Assembly (NCBI GenBank): GCA_028023455.1
Contig: JAQFVV010006646.1
Location: forward strand, 500,728-564,727
Reading direction: 5' to 3'
Length of the DNA: 64,000 bases
DNA from: Epiperipatus broadwayi
Lineage: Eukaryota; Onychophora; Udeonychophora; Euonychophora; Peripatidae
This document shows, in pieces, positions 51,793 through 64,000 of this stretch. The notes under the pieces are model-generated. The model worked only from the letters and a program-made list of their open reading frames with translations, did not search any database and was not told the origin of the DNA. A program made the position numbers and the translations under genes. How positions within the stretch are numbered: the first letter of the stretch is position 1; each line of letters starts with the position of its first letter.

Positions 51793-54359
51793 TTATTAAA
51801 TTATATCACAATCTAATTAATTATGGAATAAGTCTAAGTTTTGTTTCAGCACTGTATTTTTTTATAATACGTAATTGATTTTTGTTAACATTTTGTGTCA
51901 ATATATAGTTTCAAAACATAAACATGCACCCATGTCTACATCCTAAGTTTGTATAAATCTGAATTGACTGATATCAATTGAAATAAAATTTGATTTCAAT
52001 AAAGAAGCATACCATTAAATGAGATTATTACTATTAAGAAATTACAATAATAAATCATAAGGAAAAATACAATATCCTGTTTTCAAAACTGTGAGATGTT
52101 GAATCACATTAATTCAAATAAATATAAATATTAGCATATAAAGAATTAATGGTACAAGTATATCAGATCTTACATTTCATTTAATTAGCAACATGGAATG
52201 ACATAAAAATGTAGTAATTTTTCTATGACAAAGTGAACAAACTATTGTACAAGCTTCTTAACTAAGAATACATCAGCAATAACTCCTAAAAATAAATACT
52301 ATAATACCTTTTTCTTTGCTAAGCAGTTCAAAATTTTCAAAGATAAGAAGACAAATTGTTTGTTTAGATTCTTTATATTACGCTAAATTAAAACAGAAAG
52401 CGATGTGCAACTTTCTAAAAAGTGGAATATTTCAATTACGAATTTTCATAAATAAATGTTCCATTTAACCTTTACATGTACCCTGATGTTTTGGAGTGCT
52501 GTGGTTACAACTTCTTCAGCTGAAATCGCGCTCAGTTAAAGTTATATTTTATAATCATTAAAGAATAATCGTCTCTTAAATTCACTTTTAAAACAGTTGG
52601 TTGCATATTACAATTAGTTTAAGAAAAATGAAAAATTTGTGGATCAACCTAACTTACTTTTATAAATATTAATACATACTATTGATAAAATCACTTATAA
52701 CATACAAATGTAAATTACTTAGCATAAAATAAATGTAAATATTTTAAAAGAATAAATATAATTAATATTATTTTTTTATGAAATCCATTCAATTAAATGC
52801 AATGCTATTTTCAAGACAGCAATTATGTTTAGCCTATTTAAAGTTCAACTTTGAATAAGTAATGAAATTTATAAAATTGTTCAGAAAACTATTCAATATT
52901 ATATTTAACACATTAAAAGTAATTTACGACAATTTATTTTAAAATATTTTAAAATGGCTTCTAATCATATAAGTATGTGATATGTATATAAATGCTAACG
53001 ATTATGGACTCCTTCGCCTCATTTGGATTTTATATAATTTTATTATTATTATTTTGTTTCCAAAATTGATTCATATATTTTTACTTTCCTATATCATCTT
53101 TTTCAACAACACACTCTTATATAGAACAAAGTATTGTACTTGATTTTATAATTATTGATAAATTTGAAAGATGAAATAATTTGTTTAGAGACAATAATAT
53201 AGAACTCATATCTACTACAAATTATTTACTATTCAAAACAATCACTGTTCATCACCCACAATACAATTCAACATTTCAATCACATGCAAAGAGAAACAAA
53301 TTGGAGATGACAAAAATATAAAAAAATTGATCAGCTGTCAGATGTATAAAAATATGAAATATATATGGCTACGATTCAAAACACTTATATTTTGATTAAT
53401 TTGTTGTTGTTTTTATTTTCAAATATTAGCAAATGTGATGTTAGTAATTTGCAATTATTGCACTTACAAATTTTTGATCTCAGTATTTAAACTGAAGTAC
53501 ATCCTGATCTAGATCTGAGATATCATCGGACTGACTGTGGACTAATTGTTGATAATCCAAATTTACAATATATAGCTCAACCATATAATGAAAAATAGTG
53601 AAGATTAAAAAAATATGATTTTACTATAGGACAAAATGTAGTGAAGATAAACAAGAAATTTCTACAGGGAAGAGATAGTAATGTTACAATTTATTTCACA
53701 AATGACAATATAAAATAAGTATTCGTAAAAACGCCTCATGGGTTATGATAATGTATGGCATTTTCATTATTTCAGGGGTATTTATCCGCTGCCTTCTTTC
53801 ACAAATTAGAATTGAATCAGCACAAATACGTATTCAAACGCAATTGGACTTTTTAACTAAAAAACATTTTTACATTTATATTGTAAAGAGTGACCATTAA
53901 ACATTCCTTACTTAAAAAAATGAAGTATTTATCTCATAAAATATCTTTCTATTGGAGGTAATCTCGTTTTACATTTAATAAGTATTCCTCAAAGGAATCA
54001 GACATTATGCTAGGTGATATAATTGTAAATTGTTATTTCAGATAACTCTGCAAATCAGAACTTACTATCTACCTGCTATTAGGTATTAACAATAAATAAA
54101 CACAAAATTAGCACATTACTTGCAAAAACAACACAAAGAAGCAATTATAGATGTAACAGATTAATATGTTTGCTTCATAATTGATAATTAGTACATGATG
54201 GTTTTCTGTAAGAATATCTCATTACAAAAGTGTAATGTTCACAAAATTAAAAATCAATACAAATTTCAAACACATATATATTGTAGTTGTCTCTCATTCA
54301 ACAAACAGATTATATACTGAAACAATTCTCAGTAGTTTGTGTTTGAATCCAAACTCTTG

Positions 54360-55090
54360 ATATTATATGTCATATATCAAATTTTTTGTGATTGTATGCT
54401 ATCGTATATAGGTGAATCTAGGTGCAGTATTGAGAAGATATTGAGGAACACAAATTGTTATATAAGCATGTAAAAAGTAAAAATAATAGTGACTTAATGT
54501 TGCCTTCAGTTTTCTTTGATCATGAAAAATCATGTAAATATAAATTTAAATTTGATTTTGAAAATGTGAAAATTCTTCATGAAGAGAGAAACCATCAAAA
54601 ACTTCTTTTATATTATTTAATAAATTATTCAATGTAATATCCCTTTTCCAAGCAATTTTCTTATTTAAGTGAAAGATTAAAGGTTCATAAAAGTAGAGTT
54701 AAAAATAGATATATCTTAGTTCTGCTTTGTATGTCCATGAAAAAGATACAGGCCATACTATTGATTTTGATGAAGCTAAGGTTGTCTTCTTTGAGAGAAA
54801 TAAAATCAAAAGAAAAATTAAAGAGTCTTTATTATTGAAAATTTATTATTCTGAAACAATTAACTTATTTAAGAGTTCTTTTAATATTAAGGGTGGATGG
54901 GAAGTGAATGGATTTGTGGGTAGTTTTTAATATTATATATATTGTGTAGTTTTTGTAGTTCTTTACACTTGAGAAGTCTGCTTGTAGCAGTGAAACCTTA
55001 GGTTGTTTTTAATATTATTTTTATGCTGGTCTGGTTTAATTTTGGATTTGGGGTAGTTTTGATTTTATATTGACTAGTTTAGCTTTTGCT
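54360..55090 (+). mobile_element. Penelope-like remnant with two GIY-YIG pieces, mirror of 25168-25920
   Basis: YIGES is encoded at 54405-54419, the middle of the first nuclease at 54455-54637, and the second nuclease at about 54660-54930 (DTGHTIDFDEAKVVFFERNK). Several residues differ from the left copy. Confidence 0.68.
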
Positions 55091-55096
55091 TGTAAT

Positions 55097-55216
<120 letters not shown>

Positions 55217-55229
55217 TAACCAAAGAAAA

Positions 55230-55480
55230 TACATATAAAAACAAAAAAAGATATATAAACCAATAAATAATAAAATTCAACTCAGAGGACTGGTTTTCAC
55301 AGAAAAAAATATACAAAGAAAAAAATATACAGTAAAATGGTGATAATCAAAAATTACAAATCTGTAATTTTTGATTATCCCATTTTACTGTGTATATTTT
55401 TCTTTGTATTTTTTCTAATGAAAACAAGTCCTCTGCTAAAATATAATTTTATTTATTGAATTTATAAGTATTTTTTGTTT
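55230..55480. repeat. PLE-associated fold-back, mirror of 24772-25035
   Basis: Same inverted structure. The hammerhead-like core is damaged here (CTGTGAAAACCAG instead of CTGATGAAAACCAG on the minus strand). Confidence 0.7.
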
Positions 55481-55602
55481 ATATATATATATATATATAT
55501 ATGATCAATAGATGGCATTTTACCAAAACCATCGAAACAAGTGTAAATTTGTTTACATAAATGACAAAAGAGTCAGAATTCACTATCTCTTTTATTTGTT
55601 CA

Positions 55603-55648
55603 CCCTCAGATCAGCTGATTTCGAGCTATTTTACTATCATCAGTGAAG
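55603..55648 (-). ncRNA. Mirror copy of hammerhead candidate HHR-1
   Basis: On the minus strand CTGATGA, GAAA, the ATC/GAT stem III and TGAGGG are all kept. Stem I 5' strand reads ACTTCA instead of CCTTCA, and stem II AGT/GCT instead of AGC/GCT. Confidence 0.45.
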
Positions 55649-55850
55649 TATAGAGTTAGAAACTAGATCTAAACACTTTACTCCAAATGTTTATGCAAAA
55701 CATTTCTATCAGTTTGCAAGCATGACTTTTTCAGACCAGTAATGTCTTCAAACCCAGCATAACAAGCCAGATAGCTATATGGGTCTGATCTCAGTTCAGT
55801 TTCACCACATAGTCAAAGCCTCTACAATATATATTGCAAAAAACCTTTAT

Positions 55851-55853
<3 letters not shown>

Positions 55854-55914
<61 letters not shown>

Positions 55915-55918
55915 AAAA
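55854..55918. repeat. (AT)n plus A run, expanded mirror of 24370-24396
   Basis: The AT run is about twice as long as in the left arm and gains an A run. Confidence 0.9.
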
Positions 55919-57271
55919 CCTCAGTCACCCTAAGGGTCATCCATAATGCTCATTAACAGTGTAGAAAAGGGCTTTTTCCAAGCATTAGGGCAACTACTTT
56001 AATATTGGTTACTTTATGAATTCTTAAATGCCATTTTTTCATCAACACAACTTCAAGAAACTACATTGAAATTTTAACAAAAAAATAAAAATTACCAGCC
56101 AAACCATTACATCCCCTGGTTGATATGCAGCCACATGAAGCTTAATAATTTTACCTACAGCACTGTAACCACTGGTGATTAAATGACAAGATGTTATCCT
56201 TGATTTAATATCAACTAATTTTCATTTAATATATGGGTTTAATTACTTTAAAATTCTGAATAATTATTCAACTATTCCATTAAACATTAACCAATATAAC
56301 AAGTTAAATTTAAAAGTACAGGTCATATTCTAATTTATTTCCCTCTACTAATATAAAATTCTTTCTGAATTTGATGTAAATAATATATTGTGCCACAACA
56401 TTTTGTCATGAATGAATTTGAGCACTCCTTAGCCCCCAAAATGACAACTCTACAACACTAAACAAGGTCATGACTATGAATCATTTAGAACCAAACTATG
56501 AGATACCCTCAACAATTGAGGCATTTTTATTTACATAAGAAAGATAAGTTAAAAATTAAATATATATCAGGTTCATGATTAGACTAACAGAAAAACTAAA
56601 TTAGACATAAAATTTTAAATAACAAAATTAAACAAACAACAGTTTCACTTTTTAATTTTGATTTTTTTTTCTTTATTTTTTTACTCCTTCCACTTCTTAT
56701 TTGCATTTCAATCTTCTTTCGCTTCCCACTTTATCAATCTTATTACTAGTTTAACACAACATTCATGAAGAATATGAGCCTTTACTTAATGCAAGTGTAT
56801 TGATAAGCCTTAACATTCATGGTGAATAAAATACAGGAATGCTTTTAAAGGTGACTTACTATAAGAATGGGTTTAATAACAGATTCAAACGCTTTCTTGC
56901 AAATGTTATATGTGATTCTGAATCTCTACTATTCTTTCTATTTTTTTTTATTATTGGTCTTAACACAAGGGTATAAATATTACTTCTGGCTGTATATCTT
57001 TACTGTTAGTCTAGGTAAGAAAATCTAATGTACTAAAATATATTCATTATTTGCATTAACATAAAATAAGTAATCAAAAAAAATTTAAACACCCCTTCTA
57101 TTGTTGAATCTGTTTCTTTCATCAACTGAATTTAGTTCAGGCCCATATAGTTTCTTTAATTAAAGAGCTGAATTTAAAGACATGTAGGTGTCTGAAGATT
57201 TAGATTTTTTTTTAATATTTAAGAATTAGATAAATACTTGGCTTGAGTTAATATTTTGAATCTAATGTCCT

Positions 57272-57320
57272 AGCTCCTCACTGATGAGAGCCATAGCTTG
57301 AAACCAGTCTGGAGATGGGG
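57272..57320 (+). ncRNA. Mirror copy of hammerhead candidate HHR-2
   Basis: CTGATGA, GAGC/GCTT, GAAA, AGTC and the CTCC/GGAG stem I are all identical to the left copy. Confidence 0.5.
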
Positions 57321-57599
57321 ACCATCATAGATAAAGGCTTCAAGTGTTTTCTCTTGTAGCATTTATCATAAAAAATTAAATAAAAAAGCTTGTTTAGAGC
57401 TGTTAGCAGGCTCTTTATATATTACATATTGGTAATGCAAGCTATATATGTCATGTGACAGGTGACGGATTTTTACTAATATATAACTTCAATACAAAAT
57501 AAATACACAATGTAGACATGCAATAAGTATTATATGTCTAAAGTAAAATAAGTTATAAAATCATTTATTTGAACACTAAAGTTTATGTTAAAAATCATA

Positions 57600-57770
57600 G
57601 TAGCAGAAATGGCAGCATTGACAGTTGCAATAGCAGTAACAGCTATGGTAGTAGTATTAATGGTGGTGGTAGTGGTGTTGATGTTGTTAGTGGTGGTAGT
57701 GGGTTGTAGTATAAGTAGTAGGTAATGATAGTGGTATTTGTGGTAGTAGTAGTATTAATTTTGAAATATA
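57600..57770. repeat. Degenerate GGT/AGT trinucleotide repeat, mirror of 22530-22690
   Basis: Interrupted triplet tract. Confidence 0.8.
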
Positions 57771-57899
57771 GTCCCATAATAGTTCTTTGTCAGTAATAGT
57801 AAACTGAAATTTGAGCTTATATTTTTTAATGTATTTATTATATATTGTATGTATATGTTCTCATTTCATACACATATATATTATTTAATTAAGAAAAAA

Positions 57900-57918
57900 T
57901 AATTTTTTTTTTTTTTTT

Positions 57919-57971
<53 letters not shown>
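57900..57971. repeat. Poly-T plus (AT)n tract expanded relative to the left arm
   Basis: The partner near 22370-22392 has only a short AT run and about nine T's. Here a T run of more than 20 is followed by about 48 bp of AT repeat. Confidence 0.9.
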
Positions 57972-57974
<3 letters not shown>

Positions 57975-60900
57975 ATTTATTTATGCATTTATTATTATAT
58001 AGTTTATAAATAGTTGATAAATAAGCAGTTGTAAAGAGAGACGGTAATAAGAAACAATATTTAATATAGGGATTTATTATATTTTCATTAAATAATGTGT
58101 TGAAATTATTTGGCTATATTCTTATTAAATAAAGCAGATCAGAAAGAAAGTGTGAAGTAAAGTGATCAAGATTAGTAGATTCGGATATGAAAATGTACAC
58201 ATGTGAGTAAATATGTTTTAACCATAAACCATATTTACTCAAATCATGTAATGACTAAGATTACAAGCTTTGTTGTTTTTGTATTATCTAGATTGTAGAT
58301 ATCTAGAGAGGGAAGTGATGCTTGGATAGAATAAATGTAACAATTAATCCTAAGTTTTTTTTAATTGTGACAGACCATCAAACTTGTGAAGTTTTGATCT
58401 TTATCTCAAGATAAAATTTCCAGGTTGTTCTTTTTTTTGGATCAAAGATTCGCAATATAAGCGAATGAAACAAGATTTAGGGCTTCAGTTTTTTTTCCAA
58501 TATTATTAAAGATGAGATGTAGCTCAGTTTTTATTCAATATTTTATTAAAGAAAAGATGTGGTGATCAGTTTTTCATTATTATTAGACAGAGATGTAATG
58601 ATTGAGTTCGTGAAAACCAAAGGAAATGGACAGTTTTTATTTTTTTAAAGAGTGTGAGTGATTGATTTTTTTTTCTTTAAAAATTGAGGAAGGAGAAAAA
58701 TGTCTCTTGTTTTAAAGTCAGCAAAGATGAAGATGTGCATATATATAAGTAATTCCCAGCAAGATTAAAATAAAGAAATGAAACAAAATTGAATTTCTTG
58801 GAAGAAGTTATTGACAATTCTATAAAAATGATATTAATATATTTTGCTGTGTATAATTCAATGAAATTGCCTTGTTAAAAGCCACTTCTTCTACATCTAT
58901 AAATTAATTCACTGATCTACCATGGACTTATACCAAAAGTCCTTTATAACCAACAGAATGATTGAGTTTAAAGCCTACCACACAAGCTATTTGCAAATGC
59001 TTATTTTCTGGCTCCTGGCCTATTATGGGTTCATTGCCTTTGAATGAAGGGAGAAGGGGAAACAATAGAAAGGAAAAAGGAAGTTGTATAAAAGCCTTAT
59101 AACTAAGTTTGATTAAGCTATGAATCAATTTTTTTAAGTTTTTCTCACAATCATCTAAAGTGTCTACATTGATTTTTTTTAAAATGTTGAAACAAGCAAG
59201 TCAATTAATGCAGGTTTATTAGAAGGTATCAACAAGAAGTGTTCCTTTTTTGAAATGGTAGAAGCAAACCAGTCAATGAATTCAGCGTTATCAAAAGTAT
59301 CGACAATGAATAATTTTAAAATTGTGGAAATAAGCAAGTCAATTAATTCATGTTTATCTTAAAAGTATCTGCAAGAACTTTTCTTTTTTTAAATGGAGCA
59401 AATCAACTTATTGAAGCTATATGTGAGACAAGCAGTCTGAAAATTCCAACTTGAGACATTTATAAGAAGTGAAAATAATCAGGTAACTATGAACTTTCAT
59501 TAACAGATCTTTTATTCTTACTTTTTAAAAAGAAACCTTAATTTATTGGTCAAAGCATTTTTTTATTTTGATACAGAAACATTAAGGGCTTGTTTATCGA
59601 TGGTTATTCTCAATATCACTTAACATAACACACAGTTTCAATCTTCAAATTTAAAGTTTCATTATTTTTTTTATTATACATTGTAATATTGAAATGTTTT
59701 TATTGTTCTTCATTGATTATGATAATGAGCAACCTATAAATATATACATTTATAATGGTTTTTTTATTTATCTTTTTGCATACTAAATTTGATATAATGT
59801 ATTTAGTTTTCTTTTGCTCAAGGTTGCAAGAATATTTTTATATATGTGATTTATGTATTAATCCCCAATATAAGGGAACACATTTTAAAAATATATGTTG
59901 ACATATCACAAGGTGTGTGTGCATGTGTAACTGCTTATACAAACACATCAAAAGAATAGGTTAGGCATAATTTGTTTAAATATGGTAAATTGAAAAGCAG
60001 GGCTTCACATATGAATGGAAGTAAAATAAAACACACAAGTTACATATGAAATTTATTTTTATGATATAATAAATAAGGAAAGTCTTAAGTAAGCATTTAT
60101 AGAATTTTTTGTAATATCAGTTTCAGCCAGCTTATTTTAAAATATCAAAAATGACAAACTTATATATTAAATTTATTTAATTGTGCATATCTAAAATTTT
60201 GTATTAATTCTATCATTAATTAATATAATAATAGAGTCGATTGTATAGTTATTAATTTGATTTTAAAGAAAGATAGAAGAATAGTATTAATAAAAAATAA
60301 TTATATATCTTAATTGATTTCTGAGTTGGTATTAAAAATACTGTTGTATATATCTTGTCTAAATTCTATCATTTAAATGATCATCATCGCTCACAGATAT
60401 TAAGAATCACCAGCACTAGCAAATATTAAGCAAGAGCTCACATAATGTTAAGTAAGCTAGAATATTGATTTACATTTTAAGTATTTAAGGACTATGCTTG
60501 ATGTCTAACCAAGTTTTAATAATTATGAGTCAATGATAAAAAGCTAGAATTATGTTGTGTCCATGAGTTTTGATCATCCTCACCAAAGATGGATATCATA
60601 TTATTGATTAAAATACTGTTTAAACATAGTACTATACAAGAGTTATGATCACCATCATCATTGATTTGATAAATAATAATCATTAAATCTTATTTTAAAA
60701 AAATTAAGACCTTTAGTCAATAGGTTTTCTAGAAAGTTGAATATCATGCATAGAGATGTGTGATGATCAGTCATCATCACTTTTATTATTGAATCCTAGT
60801 TTATCTATAAAAGTATTTTAGTAAATAAACATAAGACTTATATAAATGCTAGTGAATGTAATATTTAAATCCCAGCTTGACATGGGATGATTTTTTAAAA

Positions 60901-62171
60901 AAGGGGAAAAACGCCTATAAGTTTATGAAAAGTAAGTTTATTGTTGTGAGTTCATTGTAAAGCTATGGCTGATATCATCATCATCATTTTCATCTTTATA
61001 TTATGATAAATAACTAAGTTAAATAACCAGTTTCATGGCCATCCCCTTATGTAATGGTCTTCACAATGCTTGCTTGGAAGCCATTAATAAGATTATACCT
61101 GTCTGTTCATCAATATATGTAAAATGAGCTAGTAGTGTCTATAAGAGTCTGGGATATATAAATTTTGGTGATATTGGGATCTTATAATTTTATTGACATA
61201 GCAAAATATAAGAATGTCATTTTTTTTCATTGGTCATCCAAGTCATGTGTAGTAATATTGTACCAAATGAATTTGAACTCAGTACACTATGCACAGATAA
61301 TATTTAATTAGATTTAGAACAATCTAGTGGCGCTAATGAAAAACACAGGTACTTAGCTAAACTGAATAAAGAGTGATTTAATCCCTTTAAAACTTAATAA
61401 TATTAGCTTTATATATTATTTTTATAAGTTGTCATGAATAGCACCAGTGTGTGCATATGACCATGATTGGTCTTATATATTTGGAAAGAAGAATAGGAAG
61501 GATTCTTTGTTAAAAGAACATAGTATTAGAGATAAGCATAATGCACTCCAAGAATCTCAAAGTGGGTAATTTTATTCAGTTGCTATATTTAATATTATTT
61601 TATTTGATGACAATGGCCAGTATGTTTTATTGTTCAAATGACTTCCCCAATATCTAAATATTTTAAATCTTTAATGATAATAGTTTTAATTTTCATTGTT
61701 GTTATTTTAAGTATTGAGAAATGAGATAATTTATTTATTTCATTATTAGCATGACAGAATTAATGTTTAGGGTTGTTGCAAACAGGCTATAATGTTATAT
61801 TTAATTAATTATAAATAGACACCCAAATAGAGCATGATATGCATATGTTCTTATTTATATGTTAGCGTCATCCTTATTTAATTATAAATTGTATTTTAGC
61901 TAACACAGTAAATTCATTTCTCATTTAATTTTACTTGGTTACAAATGATGAACCGCTGGAGCATATCATATATTCTGTTTAGTGTTTAGTTATTGAATTA
62001 TAGCAACTATCATTTTATCACTCATCTATATATTAAACTGTTCCAAAATAGCAGCCTTTTTTATCATTACATTATTTTGTATGCTGCTACAAAGTTTTCT
62101 TACTGTTACAAAGGACAGATTATAAACATATTTTAATAATTAATAATTTTTCTATTTTTATTTCTGTTACA

Positions 62172-62203
<32 letters not shown>

Positions 62204-62261
62204 ATAACGTTTGATATCTGTATTTGTTTCACAATATATGTAATATACAAATCAATATATA

Positions 62262-63207
62262 TATATATGTCAAAATACAGTACAATTTACAGAAATTATA
62301 TTCTTTTGAAAGTACTTTCGACTATACACTTTGTAGTTTTTATCAACTATATAACGCTGAATAATCAAAATGAGACAACCTTAAACAATACCCATAGTTC
62401 AATTCAGATTTTCCACAATTCTGTTATCTTAATATTTGATGACTGGCAATTTATTAATATTTGACAATTTCTTGAAATCAACATAGCCTCTTTTATTTTA
62501 CGCTTATCATGACAACGTTCAATTTGAATAATTTTCATATTTTTATAATCAAATTTAAATCCATATTGACAATATTTATTATGATTAAATATAACAGATG
62601 ATGAAGGTTTATTTACATCTGTTCCAGATTAATTCTCTCTTTAGAATTCTATTATATAAAAGCATATGCTCTTTTATTCTCTCTCAAATGTACATTTAGA
62701 TTCACCAATGTATTGTATGCCACATCCACATATCAATCTATATATATAATAGAATTTTGATTAAACTTTGAATTTTGAATTTTAGAATTATTAAGTAATC
62801 TATTTATGTTATTTGTAGAGAAAGCAATATGACACAAACCACTATAAATTTTTCTCATAAACTTGACCTGCTCATCTGATATAAATGGCATTGAAATCCA
62901 TTTTATTTTCATTTTTTTATTTTTAATTTTATTATAATGTTCATTTCTTTTAAATCCTTTAATAATATTAGCAATAACATTTTTATAATAACCAATTTTC
63001 AATAATTCATTAACAAATAAATGTACATTTTTAATTTTATCACTAGAATATTTGCATAATTTTTCATTTCTAAATAAGAATGATTTGGTATTGTTTAAGG
63101 TTGTCTTGTTTTGATTATTCAATGTTATATAGTTGATAAAGACTACAAAGTGTATAGTTGAAAGTACTTCTAAAAGAATAAAATTTATATAAATTGTACT
63201 TGTATTT

Positions 63208-63209
<2 letters not shown>
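62262..63209 (-). mobile_element. Penelope-like element with inverted terminal repeats, mirror of 17128-18078
   Basis: The same element. The RT-end frame on the minus strand (63122-62733) is open for 129 codons from [11 protein letters not shown] and has one Phe fewer after HIAF than the left copy, a 3-base T-run difference. Confidence 0.72.
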
Positions 63210-63291
<82 letters not shown>

Positions 63292-63292
63292 T

Positions 63293-63332
<40 letters not shown>
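63210..63332. repeat. Compound (AT)n, mirror of 17008-17127
   Basis: Two AT runs separated by TTGTTTTG. Confidence 0.93.
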
Positions 63333-63335
<3 letters not shown>

Positions 63336-63973
63336 CATAAACAGTTGAATTCTACTCTATCTGGTAAGCTGTTTCTTTGGCTAAAAGTACTTATATAAAC
63401 TTTAAAATAATTAAATGTCAACATAGTAAAGAGCAATTTAAATTTGTTTAAAAATGCAAAAATAAACTTCCATTGTCAATGTTAAGCAGAAAATGGTAAT
63501 AAACAATCATCTGCAGATATAGCTGAATATCAAAAATTCTAGTTTAGCCCCAATTCTTAATAAAAATAATAATAAATGAATCTACTATTATCTAACATTA
63601 AATATACTACAGCAAATCTATTAAACTTAATACAAAAAATAGAAAATGAAGTAAAAACTATTGTTTTTGTTTTTAAAATAATATTGAGAGATTTTAAAAT
63701 GCAGTTGAAATAATCCAAAAAATTTAATGTATTTTTTAATACAGAGTTTTCAGAAAATGAGCAAACCTGTTGTAGTAAATGAAAGCAATATCATAACTAA
63801 TGAAATAATTAAAGACGAATATCAAAAATATAATGAATAATTTTAATTGTACTATCACATGAAAATTTTTTAAATCGTTTCAAAAGTTTGTATATGAAAA
63901 AAACACTGATTATTGCTATGTCTGATAAGGTTTCTTATGAAAACAGTTATCGGGAATGCTTCATAAGAATCTA

Positions 63974-64000
63974 AGCAATACGTAACTGAACGAAGTACAT
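63974..64000 (+). other. Sequence matching an Oxford Nanopore ligation adapter (non-genomic tail)
   Basis: The last 27 bases start with AGCAATACGTAACTGAACG and end with GTACAT. Their reverse complement agrees, from memory, with the 3' part of the standard Nanopore ligation adapter (ending CGTTCAGTTACGTATTGCT). In nanopore reads this orientation appears at the 3' end of a strand. It begins at the exact base where the left-arm partner (before 16373) stops matching. It is therefore library sequence left untrimmed at a contig end, not genome. Confidence 0.93.

Overview
The window is an AT-rich, gene-poor stretch of an animal genome. It has no operons, ribosome binding sites or dense genes. It is built from retroelement remains, very long (AT)n and (TAA)n microsatellites and long non-coding intervals. 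The element mix (an RTE-type LINE, an APE-type LINE with a (TAA)n tail, several Penelope-like elements with GIY-YIG endonucleases, a Ty3/Gypsy-type LTR element and hammerhead-ribozyme-like motifs) would fit a lophotrochozoan invertebrate. A cephalopod mollusc is my best guess, at low confidence. No host gene can be identified; two unrecognised open stretches are listed as weak exon candidates.

Layout, left part (1-16372, present once). A diverged dispersed repeat lies at 143-762. A Penelope-like (PLE) 3' fragment lies at 2490-2800 and a PLE-type terminal segment with a hammerhead-like core at 2880-2980. A nearly intact RTE LINE on the minus strand follows (3090-6374), then a fold-back element (6630-7009). 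An LTR retrotransposon on the minus strand spans 7029-11892; it keeps both LTRs, a primer binding site and a broken gag but no recognisable pol. After it come a short 50-bp tandem repeat and AT-rich sequence with nothing recognisable.

Layout, palindrome (16373-63973). Everything from 16373 to 40122 recurs in reverse complement at 40160-63973, around a 37-nt spacer. Each arm carries, from outside to centre: a PLE remnant with inverted terminal repeats; hammerhead candidates; a second PLE region with two GIY-YIG remnants; trinucleotide arrays; a roughly 700-bp fold-back element; a 5'-truncated LINE lying between (TAA)n tracts; two unrecognised ORFs; and a copy of the dispersed repeat beside the turn.

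Main conclusion. The last 27 bases (63974-64000) match the Oxford Nanopore ligation adapter as I remember it, and they begin exactly where homology between the arms ends. The arms also differ by independent homopolymer indels: a LINE reading frame broken in one arm is open in the other. The simplest reading is that the right arm is the second half of one fold-back (snap-back) nanopore molecule built into the end of a contig, not a real 48-kb genomic palindrome. If so, about 16373-40122 is real sequence and 40123-64000 should be removed. The most interesting genuine biology is the set of hammerhead-like motifs, two of them nearly complete, in a PLE-rich setting.
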